Shown in pieces: positions 39,898 to 50,124 of a DNA stretch of 64,000 nucleotides. Within the stretch, counting starts at the first letter, position 1. Each line of letters starts with the position of its first letter. Both the position numbers and the translations under genes were made by a program. The stretch covers positions 184,151-248,150 of the forward strand of contig CACMIW010000002.1 in NCBI GenBank assembly GCA_902613845.1, given 5' to 3'. This DNA comes from an uncultured Alphaproteobacteria bacterium. Its GTDB lineage: Bacteria > Pseudomonadota > Alphaproteobacteria > HIMB59. Under the pieces are notes generated by a model that ran no database searches, had not been told where the DNA came from, and worked only from the letters and a program-made list of their open reading frames with translations.

Positions 39898-40744
39898 TAA
39901 GACCAACAACACCTATGAAAGTTAAAGAGATACCTAAAGTTTGAATTTTAGATATTTTTTCTTTTAAGACTAGTCTAGCCAATAAAACTGTTACAAGACC
40001 AAAACCTGAAGAGATGACTACTGCAATACTAACTTTGTCAAAAGCATATGCAGAGACCAAACAAAAATAACCAGTAGTTTCTAATATTCCTTGAAAAAAT
40101 AAAATAGGAACTGCTTTTTTTGTCAGTGTTATTTTAGACTTCATAAAAAATAATAAGGAAGCAATACCCAATAAGCTAAAAAATCTTACATATATAACAG
40201 CCTCAATTGGATCTAAAGAGTTAGAGGCCTCTTGAGAAAAAATAAGGCCCAAAGCCAACATGCCACTAGCCATAAATGACACAATTAGAGACTCTTTTAT
40301 CTGTTTTTTTGACAAACCTAGGCTTTCTTTAAAACTATCAGCGCTTATGGAAACAAATATTGCGCCAGATATAACGACAAGAGTGGCAATCCACTGAGTA
40401 AGTGTTGGTTCACTTCCTAAAAAAAATCTTATAACAAAAACAAAAAAAGGATTAGTCGCTGTTATCGAGGCTACAATTGACACTGGTCCCATTTGAAGAC
40501 CTCTGTACAAACAAAGAAGTCCAAACATTATTAAAATTCCTGATAGGAAACTATTACTCAAACCAATCGCGTTTGGTGAAAGACCACTTCCAAAAAAATA
40601 AAATAAAATTAAATAAAATATTGAGCCAACAACCAGCATCCAAAAAAGTGAATTTTTAAATCCAACTTCCTTTGATGAAAATCTAGCTAAAAAATCTCCA
40701 ACACCAAAACTAAAAGCTGAGAGAATACCCAATAAGATTGCCAT
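39890..40744 (-). CDS. EamA/DMT-superfamily transporter (second)
   Basis: A 284-residue membrane protein with ten helices in two EamA repeats (MGPVSIVASITATNPFFVFVIRF in the first; LETTGYFCLVSAYAFDKVSIAVVI in the second). It is 15 bases downstream of the SUF-operon A-type carrier gene and probably cotranscribed with it. It is not closely similar by eye to the convergent EamA protein, so recent duplication is unlikely. Substrate unknown. Confidence 0.85.
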   Translation of the reverse strand: MAILLGILSAFSFGVGDFLARFSSKEVGFKNSLFWMLVVGSIFYLILFYFFGSGLSPNAIGLSNSFLSGILIMFGLLCLYRGLQMGPVSIVASITATNPFFVFVIRFFLGSEPTLTQWIATLVVISGAIFVSISADSFKESLGLSKKQIKESLIVSFMASGMLALGLIFSQEASNSLDPIEAVIYVRFFSLLGIASLLFFMKSKITLTKKAVPILFFQGILETTGYFCLVSAYAFDKVSIAVVISSGFGLVTVLLARLVLKEKISKIQTLGISLTFIGVVGLTI

Positions 40745-40759
40745 AAATATAACTAAAAT

Positions 40760-41095
40760 CTAAACGTGAAAACTCTCACCACAGCCGCATTCACTCGTCT
40801 GATTAGGATTTTTAAAAATAAACCTTTCTCCAAACTCTTCTTTAATAAAGTCCATTTCTGTTCCTATTACATACATAACTGCTTTATCTTCAATATAAAG
40901 AGGGAACTTGTAATCATTGACTAGCTCACAACCTTGTATGCTATCATTATTCACATACTCCATTGTATAACTCAATCCTGCACACCCTTTAGTGCTTAAG
41001 CCAATTTTCAAACCAATAGCGTTACTATTATTAACTAATAATTTAGAAATTTGTTCTTCAGCAGTTTTGGATAATGAAAATAAAGGATTGGTCAT
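40760..41095 (-). CDS. sufA: A-type iron-sulfur carrier (SufA/ErpA/IscA family)
   Basis: Carries assembled clusters from the SUF scaffold to target enzymes. The 111 residues have the three conserved cysteines: STKGCAGLSY in the middle and the C-terminal CGCGESF. As last part of sufB-C-D-S-T-A it is best called SufA, although ErpA-like sequences look alike. It begins 1 base after the sufT stop. Confidence 0.9.
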   Translation of the reverse strand: MTNPLFSLSKTAEEQISKLLVNNSNAIGLKIGLSTKGCAGLSYTMEYVNNDSIQGCELVNDYKFPLYIEDKAVMYVIGTEMDFIKEEFGERFIFKNPNQTSECGCGESFHV

Positions 41096-41096
41096 A

Positions 41097-41486
41097 TTAA
41101 AAACCTAAAGCTAACTTTGCATTTTCGCTCATCATATCTTTATTCCATGGTGGTTGAAAGGTTAGTTTTATACTAACCTGTCCTACATCTTTTAATTCAT
41201 GAACTTTTTTAGCAACTTCTAGTGGAAAACTATCGGCAACTGGGCAGTTAACTGTTGTCAGTGTCATAATAATTTTAATATTGTTAAAATTATCAATTGA
41301 TATGTCATAAATTAAACCAAGATCATAAATATTCATATCCATTTCAGGATCTTTTATGCCTGTGAGAACTTTGATTATATGATCATTTGTTAATGTCACT
41401 GACTGTGATGACGATTTTTCTCCGTAAGTAATCTCACCGTCAGAACTAACTTTAGGCATGAAGTCTGAAAGTGTTTTATTATCCAT
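41097..41486 (-). CDS. sufT: SUF-system assembly protein SufT (DUF59/MIP18 family)
   Basis: A 129-residue protein with a MIP18/DUF59 domain: VLTGIKDPEMDMNIYDLGLIYDI, then MTLTTVNCPVADSFP with the reactive cysteine, and VKLTFQPPWNKDMMSENAKLALG. SufT family members help cluster maturation alongside SufBCD. It lies 3 bases after sufS. The first 35 residues look disordered. Confidence 0.9.
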   Translation of the reverse strand: MDNKTLSDFMPKVSSDGEITYGEKSSSQSVTLTNDHIIKVLTGIKDPEMDMNIYDLGLIYDISIDNFNNIKIIMTLTTVNCPVADSFPLEVAKKVHELKDVGQVSIKLTFQPPWNKDMMSENAKLALGF

Positions 41487-41489
41487 AGC

Positions 41490-42698
41490 TTATTGAAGAA
41501 GTTTTAGAGTTTTTTTCAAAGATTCTATAAAATGATCAATATCATTGAGATCATTATAAATACCGAAAGAGACTCTGCAAGAACCAGGGATACCTAACTT
41601 TTTCATAAATGGTTGGCAACAATGGTGACCTCCTCTGATCATTATTCCATATTGGTCAAGAAAAGTGGCAATATCATTAAAATTTTGGTTTTTAATATTA
41701 AAAGAAACAATGGATGTAGCATTTCCATCTTCATTAGAGCCATATATATCTACATCTTTGAATTCACGTAAAGCTTTAATTAAATTAGATCTGAGTTTTT
41801 TTTCATTTAGAAAATAGTCTTGGTAATTATTATTATTCAAATATTCCATAGCAGTTTTAAAGCCAATTGCTGCCTCAATTGAAGGCGTACCCGGTTCAAA
41901 TTTATTAGGTAACATAGCATAAGAAAAATCATTAGATGAAACTTCATTAATCATCCCTCCTCCAAGTGTTGGAGGATTTAATTTATTTAAAATATCTTCT
42001 TTACCATACATAATTCCAATACCAGATGGACCATAAAGTTTATGAGATGAAAAAGAGTAAAAATCACAATCCAAATCTTTTACGTCAATTTTTAAGTGTG
42101 CTATTGATTGACAACCATCAACGGCAACATAAGTATCTTTATTTATTGATTTTTTAATCTTTTTGATATCAAGTATTTGGCCAGTTACATTTGACATGTG
42201 TGTTAAAGAGAGAACCTTTGTAGAGTCATCACAATTATTAATGATATCGTCTTCAGATAAAATGCCATCTTTCGAAATAGGAATTATTTTTAATTCTAAA
42301 CCTAATTTTTTACACAAGTTCATCCAAGGCAAATAATTTGAGTGATGTTCTAATTCAGTTACAACAATCTTATCGCCCTCTTTAAGATGTTCAGCTAATG
42401 AATTAGCAATAATATTTATAGAGTCAGTAGCCCCTCTTGTAAAAATTATCTCATTTGTAGAATTAGAATTAATAAAATTTTTTGCTACATCTCTAGATTT
42501 TTCATATAAATCTGTAGCATCTATACTAAGTGAATTCATTCCTCTATGAACATTTTCATAAGAATTTTCTAAAAATTCAGAAATAGAGTTAATTACTTGT
42601 TTGGGTTTCTGAGTGCTTGCTGCAGAGTCAAGATAAGTAATAGCTTTGTCTCTGATCTTTTTATCTAAAATTGGAAAATCTAATTTAATATTATTCAT
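41490..42698 (-). CDS. sufS: Cysteine desulfurase SufS
   Basis: PLP enzyme that takes sulfur from cysteine for cluster building. The 402 residues contain YLDSAASTQKP, the PLP contact in THMSNVTGQ, the lysine in FSSHKLYGPSGIG, and the active-site cysteine in RGGHHCCQPFM, the group II (SufS) pattern. No sufE or sufU sulfur acceptor is in the operon, so its partner must be elsewhere. It overlaps sufD by 4 bases. Confidence 0.96.
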   Translation of the reverse strand: MNNIKLDFPILDKKIRDKAITYLDSAASTQKPKQVINSISEFLENSYENVHRGMNSLSIDATDLYEKSRDVAKNFINSNSTNEIIFTRGATDSINIIANSLAEHLKEGDKIVVTELEHHSNYLPWMNLCKKLGLELKIIPISKDGILSEDDIINNCDDSTKVLSLTHMSNVTGQILDIKKIKKSINKDTYVAVDGCQSIAHLKIDVKDLDCDFYSFSSHKLYGPSGIGIMYGKEDILNKLNPPTLGGGMINEVSSNDFSYAMLPNKFEPGTPSIEAAIGFKTAMEYLNNNNYQDYFLNEKKLRSNLIKALREFKDVDIYGSNEDGNATSIVSFNIKNQNFNDIATFLDQYGIMIRGGHHCCQPFMKKLGIPGSCRVSFGIYNDLNDIDHFIESLKKTLKLLQ

Positions 42699-43795
42699 GA
42701 TAATAAACTTTCAATTAACTCATTTGAATAATTCTTTAACATATCGTCTTTAATTGACTCAATAATCTCAATAATAAATGCTTTTTTTAATATTTTTTTA
42801 GCTATTTCGCTATCAATTCCTCTGGACTTAAAATAATAAATTTGCTCGTCATCTAATTTGGAAACAGTAGACCCGTGACTACATTTTACATCATCTGCAT
42901 AAATTTCAAGTTCTGGTTTATTGTTGGCTTTCGATATGTCATCTAAAAGCAATGATCTACTCATTTGATATCCATCAGTTTTCTGAGCAATAGAGTCAAC
43001 ATATATCTTTCCTTGAAAGTTTGTAATAGCGCCCTTCTCAACAATAGATTTAAAAACTTCTCTACTTGATGAAGAGGGCTTTAAATGTTGTATAAAAGAA
43101 TAATTGTCATTTACACCATAATTGTTGATATTAAGACCATATAAATCAAAGTTACACTCTTGATTTAATGAAGCATAAAACTCGTTTCTTGTATGGATAT
43201 TATCTGATTGAAAAGAAACAAAATTTAAATATGAGTTGTCTTGTAAATTAGTCTCAAAGTATAAAAAAGATTTATTATTTGAAACATTAAAGTGAATTAC
43301 ATTTAACTTAGAATTATTAGATAAATCTAAGAAAATTGATTTTGGGTACTCATCGTTTGATTTGCTATTTAAAATAATAAGATTGATTTCATTTGTAGAG
43401 GATTTAGATATATGTATGTTCTCATTTATTTGAGAAATATCTAAAAATAAATTTCTATCATCAAATGTATCTAAATTTACTGATTTAGTTTCTCTTTTTA
43501 CTAAAGAGGAGACTCTAAAAAAACTATCCTCATTATTGTAATTCCAGAGATTTAAATTAGCTGTTAAGTCGAATGGATTTGAAATAGAAGATGTAATATT
43601 TTTAGTATTATCTAATAGTTTAGAAAAATCTATATCTCTAAGTAAGATTTCTGATTTGACATCTTTATGGAGTTGGGCGTATTTATAATTTTCAATTTTA
43701 AAATTTTTATATGGGTTTTGATTATCTAAGATGTCTTTAGCATATTGAGATACACTTTTAGATTGTATCTTGTCTAAATTCAACACAAGTTCCAT
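42695..43795 (-). CDS. sufD: Fe-S cluster assembly protein SufD
   Basis: Partner of SufB in the SufBC2D scaffold. The 366 residues have a divergent, AT-rich N-terminal half and the conserved C-terminal beta-helix end, with YADDVKCSHGSTVSKLDDEQIYYFKSRGI, where the conserved histidine and cysteine sit. It is placed between sufC (1-base overlap) and sufS. Confidence 0.94.
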   Translation of the reverse strand: MELVLNLDKIQSKSVSQYAKDILDNQNPYKNFKIENYKYAQLHKDVKSEILLRDIDFSKLLDNTKNITSSISNPFDLTANLNLWNYNNEDSFFRVSSLVKRETKSVNLDTFDDRNLFLDISQINENIHISKSSTNEINLIILNSKSNDEYPKSIFLDLSNNSKLNVIHFNVSNNKSFLYFETNLQDNSYLNFVSFQSDNIHTRNEFYASLNQECNFDLYGLNINNYGVNDNYSFIQHLKPSSSSREVFKSIVEKGAITNFQGKIYVDSIAQKTDGYQMSRSLLLDDISKANNKPELEIYADDVKCSHGSTVSKLDDEQIYYFKSRGIDSEIAKKILKKAFIIEIIESIKDDMLKNYSNELIESLLS

Positions 43796-44541
43796 TAAGC
43801 AGTTTGAGATATCTCTTCGTAACCTTTTTCTTCTAGCTCTAAAGCTAAAGAGTAATCACCAGATTTTACGATTTTACCATCTGCAATAATATGAACAAAA
43901 TCAGGCTTTATATAATTTAAAAGTCTTTGATAATGAGTAATGACTAAGAAAGAATTATCATTATTTCTTAATTTATTTACTCCCTCAGAGACAATTCTTA
44001 AGGCATCAATATCTAAACCGGAGTCTGTTTCATCTAAAATAGCCATTTTGGGACTTAACATAGACATCTGTAAAATTTCTTGTTTCTTTTTTTCACCACC
44101 AGAGTAGTTAACATTTAGATCTCTTTTAAGCATTTCAGTACTTATATTCAATTCTTCTGCTTTTGATTTCATTAATTTAGCAAATTCTAATGCGTCCATT
44201 TCACTTTGACCTAAATATTTTCTTTTAGAATTGATTGCTGTTTTCAAAAAAAATGAAGTTTGCACACCAGGTATCTCCATTGGATATTGAAATGCAAGAA
44301 ATAATCCCTCGTTTGCTCTTTCATCAACATCTAATTCCAATAAATTTTTTCCATTGTAATCTATTGTTCCATCATTTATTTCATATTTATCTTTACCAGA
44401 TAGCACGTAAGAGAGTGTGCTTTTACCAGAACCGTTAGGGCCCATAAGTGCGTGAACCTCACCTTTATTAATAGATAAATCCAAACCTTTAATTATTTTT
44501 TTTTCTTCAATAGAGACATGAAGGTTTTTAATTTCTAACAT
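43795..44541 (-). CDS. sufC: Fe-S cluster assembly ATPase SufC
   Basis: ABC-type ATPase of the SUF scaffold. The 248 residues have Walker A GPNGSGKST, a SufC-type signature NYSGGEKKKQEILQM, Walker B MAILDETDSGLDIDAL (the ETDSGLD form marks SufC) and the switch histidine in ITHYQR. It shares single bases with sufB and sufD, indicating tight coupling. Confidence 0.97.
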   Translation of the reverse strand: MLEIKNLHVSIEEKKIIKGLDLSINKGEVHALMGPNGSGKSTLSYVLSGKDKYEINDGTIDYNGKNLLELDVDERANEGLFLAFQYPMEIPGVQTSFFLKTAINSKRKYLGQSEMDALEFAKLMKSKAEELNISTEMLKRDLNVNYSGGEKKKQEILQMSMLSPKMAILDETDSGLDIDALRIVSEGVNKLRNNDNSFLVITHYQRLLNYIKPDFVHIIADGKIVKSGDYSLALELEEKGYEEISQTA

Positions 44542-45998
44542 TATCCAACGCTTCCCTCTAAGCTAATTGCGACTAATTTTTGAGCTTCAACAGCAAATTC
44601 CATTGGTAAATGTTGAAGTACCTCTTTACAAAAACCATTCACAATTAACCCTACTGCATCTTCACTGTTTAATCCTCTTTGCTGACAGTAAAATAATTGA
44701 TCTTCGTTAATTTTTGAGGTTGTGGCCTCGTGCTCAACCATTGAGTCGGAATTACTTGACTCTATATATGGAACTGTATGAGCTCCACATTGATTGCCTA
44801 TTAATAGAGAGTCACATTGAGTAAAATTTCTCGCATTTTTGGCTTTCGACAAAATATTTACAAGGCCTCTATATGTATTATTAGCTTTTCCAGCTGAAAT
44901 GCCTTTTGATATGATTTTAGAAGACGTGTTTTTACCAATGTGTATCATTTTTGTGCCAGTGTCAGCTTGTTGCATATTGTTAGTTATGGCTACTGAATAA
45001 AATTCTCCTTTAGAGTTATCTCCTTGTAAAATGCAGCTTGGATATTTCCATGTAATTGCAGATCCTGTCTCGACTTGAGTCCAAGATATTTTAGAATTTT
45101 TCCCTCTGCAGGCACCTCTTTTGGTTACAAAGTTGTAGATGCCTCCCTTACCCTCTTTATCTCCTGGGTACCAGTTTTGAACTGTTGAATACTTAATTTC
45201 AGCATTATCTAGGGCAACTAACTCTACATTAGCAGCATGAAGTTGGTTTTCATCTCTCATTGGTGCAGTACAGCCTTCTAGGTAACTCACATAACTGTCT
45301 TTATCAGCGATTATAAGCGTTCTTTCGAATTGACCTGTGTTCATTGCATTAATTCTAAAATATGTTGATAATTCAACTGGGCACCTTACTCCCTCAGGAA
45401 TGTAAATAAATGATCCATCAGTGAAAACGGCTGAGTTTAATGCTGCGAAAGAATGATCTGATACTGGAATTACACTTCCTAGATATTTTTTTACTAATTC
45501 TGGGTGAGTTTTTACTGCCTCAGAAATTGAACAAAATACTATACCTAAGTCACTCAGTTGTTTTTTATATGTCGTGGCAACTGATACGGAGTCGAAAACA
45601 GCATCAACAGCTATACCAGATAACATTTTTTGTTCTTTTAATGGAATTCCAAGTTTTTCATAAGTTTTTAGTATTTCTGGGTCTATTTCATCTAGTGACT
45701 TTGGTTTATCTTTTAAACTTTTAGGTATTGAGTAATAATAACAATCTTGATAATCAATTTCTGGAATATTCAATTTAGCCCATTGAGGCTTCGGTAATTT
45801 GTTGAAGACTTTAAATGCATTTAGTCTCCATTCAAGCATCCACTCTGGTTCATCTTTTTGGGCAGATATGAATTTTATTATTTCTTCATTTAAACCTTTT
45901 GGAGGTCGGATCTCGTCTACTTCAGTAGAAAAACCATATTTGTAATCACTACTACCTAGTGTGTTTACTTGTTTAATTGTTTGTTCTGTAGCTGCCAT
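44541..45998 (-). CDS. sufB: Fe-S cluster assembly protein SufB
   Basis: Cluster scaffold of the SUF system and first gene of the sufB-C-D-S-T-A operon. The 485 residues include [27 protein letters not shown], the [10 protein letters not shown] segment and the C-terminal [24 protein letters not shown]. No iscR or rirA-type regulator gene precedes it. The 60 bases upstream hold no operator I can recognise. Confidence 0.97.
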   Translation of the reverse strand: MAATEQTIKQVNTLGSSDYKYGFSTEVDEIRPPKGLNEEIIKFISAQKDEPEWMLEWRLNAFKVFNKLPKPQWAKLNIPEIDYQDCYYYSIPKSLKDKPKSLDEIDPEILKTYEKLGIPLKEQKMLSGIAVDAVFDSVSVATTYKKQLSDLGIVFCSISEAVKTHPELVKKYLGSVIPVSDHSFAALNSAVFTDGSFIYIPEGVRCPVELSTYFRINAMNTGQFERTLIIADKDSYVSYLEGCTAPMRDENQLHAANVELVALDNAEIKYSTVQNWYPGDKEGKGGIYNFVTKRGACRGKNSKISWTQVETGSAITWKYPSCILQGDNSKGEFYSVAITNNMQQADTGTKMIHIGKNTSSKIISKGISAGKANNTYRGLVNILSKAKNARNFTQCDSLLIGNQCGAHTVPYIESSNSDSMVEHEATTSKINEDQLFYCQQRGLNSEDAVGLIVNGFCKEVLQHLPMEFAVEAQKLVAISLEGSVG

Positions 45999-46058
45999 AG
46001 ATCTCGATATATATGATAAATAAGGATTTTTACAAGAAAATACGAGTAAATACCCTAA

Positions 46059-47159
46059 TTAGTTCAGTTTCTGTTTAATAATCCCACCACCTAAAACCCT
46101 ATCATTATCATACAAAACACAAGCTTGACCTTTTGTAATCGCCTCTGCGGGTTCATCAAACTCAAAAGAGTAGGAAGTAGATTGTTTAATTAGTTTTCCC
46201 TTTTTTGGTTCAGATAAAGATCTAATTTTTGCACTACACGGAATTTCAACAATTTTTTTGGAAAGGTCGTACTCTGGCATAATAAAATTCAAATCACCTA
46301 ATAAGAGGGATTTACCTAACAAATCTTTCTTATCACCAACAATTATTTGGTTTTTATCTTTAATGATATCAACAACATAAAGAGGGTCTTCATTTGCTAT
46401 ACCTAAGCCTCTTCTTTGACCAACTGTAAAATTTTGAATACCGTCATGAAAAGATAAAACATTACCTGAAAGGTCGAGTATTTCACCTTTCTTCTTATTT
46501 GACTTAATAAATTTTTTATAATCTCCATCTGGAATGAAACATATATCTTGACTATCCTTCTTGTCATAAACGATAAGACCAAGATCCTCTGCTATTTTTC
46601 TAGTTTCTGCTTTAGATATCTCACCAAGAGGAAATCTTAGGTAATCTAATTGATCCTGTGTTGTTGCAAATAGAAAATAACTTTGATCCTTCGATTTATC
46701 CTCAGCCCTATACATATGGGCATCTTTAGTTTTACCTTTTCTTCTAATGTAATGACCTGTTGCCATACAATCTGCCTCTAATTTTTTTGCAAAGTTCATT
46801 AAATCTCTAAACTTGACAGTCTCATTACACTTAACACAAGGTATGGGTGTCTCACCATTTTCGTAAGCGTTGATAAAGTAATCGATTACATCTGATTTAA
46901 ATGTTTTTTCATAATTAAATACATAATGGGGTATATCTAATTTTTGGGCAACTCTTCTAGCGTCATAAATATCAAGACCAGAACAACAAGAACCTTTTTT
47001 TGCAGAGTTATTAGAAGTATAGAGCTGAAGAGTTATGCCTATAACATTGTATCCCTCTTTTTTTAATAGACCAGCTGTGACAGAACTATCTACTCCACCA
47101 GACATAGCAACCACCACTGTTGTGCTTGATGGATCTTTATTAAAACCTAATGAATTCAT
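46059..47159 (-). CDS. mnmA: tRNA-specific 2-thiouridylase MnmA
   Basis: Makes 2-thiouridine at wobble U34 of tRNA-Glu, -Gln and -Lys. The 366 residues have the PP-loop SGGVDSS at 20-26, catalytic Cys111 (CNETVKF) and Cys207 (SQDICFIP), and a C-terminal beta-barrel ending around EAITKGQACVLYDNDRVLGGG. It is directly upstream of the SUF operon on the same strand, 60 bases from sufB, which fits its need for sulfur from cysteine desulfurase. Confidence 0.97.
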   Translation of the reverse strand: MNSLGFNKDPSSTTVVVAMSGGVDSSVTAGLLKKEGYNVIGITLQLYTSNNSAKKGSCCSGLDIYDARRVAQKLDIPHYVFNYEKTFKSDVIDYFINAYENGETPIPCVKCNETVKFRDLMNFAKKLEADCMATGHYIRRKGKTKDAHMYRAEDKSKDQSYFLFATTQDQLDYLRFPLGEISKAETRKIAEDLGLIVYDKKDSQDICFIPDGDYKKFIKSNKKKGEILDLSGNVLSFHDGIQNFTVGQRRGLGIANEDPLYVVDIIKDKNQIIVGDKKDLLGKSLLLGDLNFIMPEYDLSKKIVEIPCSAKIRSLSEPKKGKLIKQSTSYSFEFDEPAEAITKGQACVLYDNDRVLGGGIIKQKLN

Positions 47160-47191
47160 TTATAACTTGCTTTTTTTATCAAAAGTAATCT

Positions 47192-47848
47192 ATGATCTCT
47201 TCTTTAATTATGCCAGAAGTATTTATACAAGGTGGCGAAGGTAAACTTCAAGCCAAATACTCACCTAGTGAGCAAGAAAAACCAAATATAGCTATAATTC
47301 TCCATCCCAATCCTAAACACGGTGGAACTATGGACACTAAAGTTAATTATGCTGCATTTAAAGTGATGAAAGATGCGGGTTTTTCAACTTTAAGAATAAA
47401 TTTTCGTGGTGTTGGCAAGAGTGATGGTGCCTTTACTGAGGGAGAGGGAGAGCTAAATGATGCGAGTGTCTCTTTAGATTGGCTCCAAAAAAAAAATGAG
47501 GATTTTAGGTCGTGTTGGATTGTAGGATTCTCCTTTGGTGCATGGATTGGATTTCAAACTCTAATGAGAAGACCAGAAGTAGATGGATTAATTTTAATAG
47601 CCCCACCTGTAAATTTATACGATTTTAATTTTTTATCACCCTGTCCTATCAAAACATTGATAGTTAGAGCTGAACAAGATGAAATAGTAAAAAGAGATAA
47701 CTTAAAAGAATTTTTTGAAACATTTAAAAAACAAAAAAATGCAGAAGTTTCAATGGAAACTATCTCAAAATCAAATCACTTATTTGAGGGAAAGCTAGAT
47801 CCTCTTATGAATACTTTAAATAAGTATATTCAAAAACACAAAAGCTAA
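47192..47848 (+). CDS. Alpha/beta hydrolase, YtxM/osmotic-inducible-like family
   Basis: A cytoplasmic alpha/beta-fold protein of 218 residues (212 if it begins at the ATG at 47210, MPEVFIQGG, which matches how relatives usually start). It has IILHPNPKHGGTMDTKV with the oxyanion-side HP motif, FRGVGKSDG, the nucleophile elbow GFSFGAW and a late histidine in KSNHLFEG. It belongs to the DUF-type hydrolases often annotated as dienelactone-hydrolase-like. Substrate unknown. It diverges from mnmA with a 32-base gap. Confidence 0.82.
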   Translation: MISSLIMPEVFIQGGEGKLQAKYSPSEQEKPNIAIILHPNPKHGGTMDTKVNYAAFKVMKDAGFSTLRINFRGVGKSDGAFTEGEGELNDASVSLDWLQKKNEDFRSCWIVGFSFGAWIGFQTLMRRPEVDGLILIAPPVNLYDFNFLSPCPIKTLIVRAEQDEIVKRDNLKEFFETFKKQKNAEVSMETISKSNHLFEGKLDPLMNTLNKYIQKHKS

Positions 47849-48894
47849 CACTTTTCACCTAAGTAAATATTTTTTAAAACTTTTGTAGTTTCATAATATG
47901 TAGAATGTTTTTTTAGCATATATCTTATACCAAGTAATGCCATTCCTTGGGATTCTATAAAATCTCCATCTATTTGAAAATCATCAATTAAAGAAATATC
48001 ATCAAAATACTCACTGAAAATTTTTTGTAAAGTTAGATTTTTTCTTCCACCGCCCATTAAAATAATTTTGAAGTCTGATTGCGAGGAAATCAAAGTATTA
48101 ATTGCAAAAGGAATTACTTCAAGTAATGAATAAATTAAATCTTTTAATTTTTTATCCTTAATAGAATTATCTATGTATTTATGAAAATAATTTCTATCTA
48201 AAGATTTAGGAATGTTTTCTAAAAAATAATTGTCACTTATTATTCTGTTAAATAGAACATCAATTTTTTGACCATTATTAGATAATGAACCATCAACATC
48301 AAATCTTTTTTTAGTTTTTTCATAAATTAAATCATTAACGATGGCATTACCAAAAGAACTATCACCAGCAGTAATTTTTTGGTTATCAATTACAGTTATA
48401 TTAGTAACACCTCCTATATTGACAAAAATAACCTTTTTTAAATCTAGTTGATTAGCTAAGACTCTGTGGAATTCTGGCATTATTGGTGCACCATTACCAC
48501 CATTTAACAAATCATTTTTTCTAAAGTTACATATAACAGGAGAGTTAGTGTTAAATCTAATACTCTTATCAAATAGTTGTATTGAAATTTTTGTTTTTTG
48601 ATCGTGATATATTGTTTGTCCATGCATTGCAATTAAGTCAATTTCGAAATTATTTTTTTTAATAAAATTGTTTATAGAATCCTTATATTCTTGATTTAGC
48701 TGATTTATAACTTTGATATCGTCTAAGTATCCTTTCAAAATTACATTACGTAATTTTAATTGCAGGTCATCACTATATGGAATGAATTCATTTGATATAT
48801 CAGTAACATATGAGACTCCATCAGATTTGACTAAGCTACAATCAATACCATCTAAAGAAGTACCAGACATGCAACCGAGGGCGATATATTCCAT
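47845..48894 (-). CDS. anmK: Anhydro-N-acetylmuramic acid kinase
   Basis: Recycles cell-wall 1,6-anhydroMurNAc by cleaving and phosphorylating it. The 349 residues begin with the signature ALGCMSGTSLDGIDCS (GTSLDGID at 11-18), then LIAMHGQTIYHD, VNIGGVTNIT, AGDSSFGNAIVNDL and LMGGGRKN. It is divergent from tyrS, and the pair anmK-tyrS is common in alphaproteobacteria. The last 4 bases overlap the convergent hydrolase gene. Confidence 0.95.
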   Translation of the reverse strand: MEYIALGCMSGTSLDGIDCSLVKSDGVSYVTDISNEFIPYSDDLQLKLRNVILKGYLDDIKVINQLNQEYKDSINNFIKKNNFEIDLIAMHGQTIYHDQKTKISIQLFDKSIRFNTNSPVICNFRKNDLLNGGNGAPIMPEFHRVLANQLDLKKVIFVNIGGVTNITVIDNQKITAGDSSFGNAIVNDLIYEKTKKRFDVDGSLSNNGQKIDVLFNRIISDNYFLENIPKSLDRNYFHKYIDNSIKDKKLKDLIYSLLEVIPFAINTLISSQSDFKIILMGGGRKNLTLQKIFSEYFDDISLIDDFQIDGDFIESQGMALLGIRYMLKKHSTYYETTKVLKNIYLGEKC

Positions 48895-48927
48895 TTGATA
48901 TCTATAAAATTATGTTAATTATTATAT

Positions 48928-50124
48928 ATGATTGATTATATACAGTTATTTAAAGATAGAAATCTATTCAATCAATGCACTAATGAAATAGAACTTAATA
49001 ATTTACTCAATAAGAAAAAAATTATTTTTTATATTGGATTTGATGCTACAGCTGATGCATTACATGCCGGTAGTCTCGTTCAATTAAGAGCTATTAAGAC
49101 TTTAATCAAACATGGTCATCAGGCAATAGTACTATTAGGTGGAGGCACAACAAAAATTGGTGACCCCTCTGGCAAAGATGCCTCAAGACAAATTTTGACT
49201 TACGAAACAATACAAGAAAATATTGAGAATTTTAAAAGAATATTTGAACATTATTTTAGAGATTTCAAAGAAAATATAAAATTTATAAATAATGATCAAT
49301 GGCTTGATAAATTAAACTACATAGAGTTATTGAGAGATTTGGGAAGTCAAGTCTCAATCAATCGTATGCTTACATTTGAGAGTGTTAAAGAGAGACTTAA
49401 AAGAGAGCAATCATTATCATTTTTAGAATTTAATTACATGATACTTCAAAGTTATGATTTTCTTCACTTAAATAAACATGAAAATTGCGAGTTGCAAATT
49501 GGTGGCTCAGATCAATGGGGTAATATCGTTTTGGGTATGGAAATTATATCAAAAATAAACAAAAAGGATGCTTTTGGTCTGACTACACCTCTTTTAACTA
49601 CCTCTACGGGTAAGAAGATGGGCAAGACCGAGCAAGGCGCTGTCTGGATAGATCAAAATAAATACAGTTCTTACGATTTCTATCAGTATTGGAGAAATGT
49701 GGACGATAATGATGTGGAAAAACTATTACTTATTTTTAGTGATTTAGATAAAGAAGAAATAAAAATATTAATTAAAGAAGATATCAATAATGCGAAAAAA
49801 AAATTAGCATACTTAGTGACAACAGATTGTCACTCAGAAAGCTCAGCACAAGAGGCTGAAGAAAAAGCAAGATCAATTTTTGAAAATAATTCTTACGATA
49901 ATATTGATGAAATTAACTTTAAAATAGACTCAAAACTCATAGATACACTAACATCCAATAGTACGGTCTCATCAAAATCTGAAGCAAAAAGGCTAATTGA
50001 GGGTGGTGGTATAAAGATTGACGACGAGCAAATTAACGATATTAATCTTACAATTAATAAGTCTTATAACGGAAAAATACTCAAGATTGGTAAAAAAAAA
50101 TATTTCAAAATTATTGTTAAGTAG
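48928..50124 (+). CDS. tyrS: Tyrosyl-tRNA synthetase
   Basis: Charges tRNA-Tyr. The 398 residues contain the class I HIGH-type motif HAGS at 46-49 and the KMSKS-type loop KMGKT at 230-234, YDFLHL and QIGGSDQWGNI in the tyrosine pocket, and a C-terminal S4 RNA-binding domain (AKRLIEGGGIKIDDEQI). It ends 8 bases inside the convergent MetX-like gene. Confidence 0.97.
   Translation: MIDYIQLFKDRNLFNQCTNEIELNNLLNKKKIIFYIGFDATADALHAGSLVQLRAIKTLIKHGHQAIVLLGGGTTKIGDPSGKDASRQILTYETIQENIENFKRIFEHYFRDFKENIKFINNDQWLDKLNYIELLRDLGSQVSINRMLTFESVKERLKREQSLSFLEFNYMILQSYDFLHLNKHENCELQIGGSDQWGNIVLGMEIISKINKKDAFGLTTPLLTTSTGKKMGKTEQGAVWIDQNKYSSYDFYQYWRNVDDNDVEKLLLIFSDLDKEEIKILIKEDINNAKKKLAYLVTTDCHSESSAQEAEEKARSIFENNSYDNIDEINFKIDSKLIDTLTSNSTVSSKSEAKRLIEGGGIKIDDEQINDINLTINKSYNGKILKIGKKKYFKIIVK

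Noticed and set aside
39001..40744. Two convergent EamA transporters as a recent duplication or two-part transporter
   Set aside because: Each has its own ten helices, the sequences look unlike by eye, and one belongs to the end of the SUF run. Convergence with an 8-base overlap is ordinary here.
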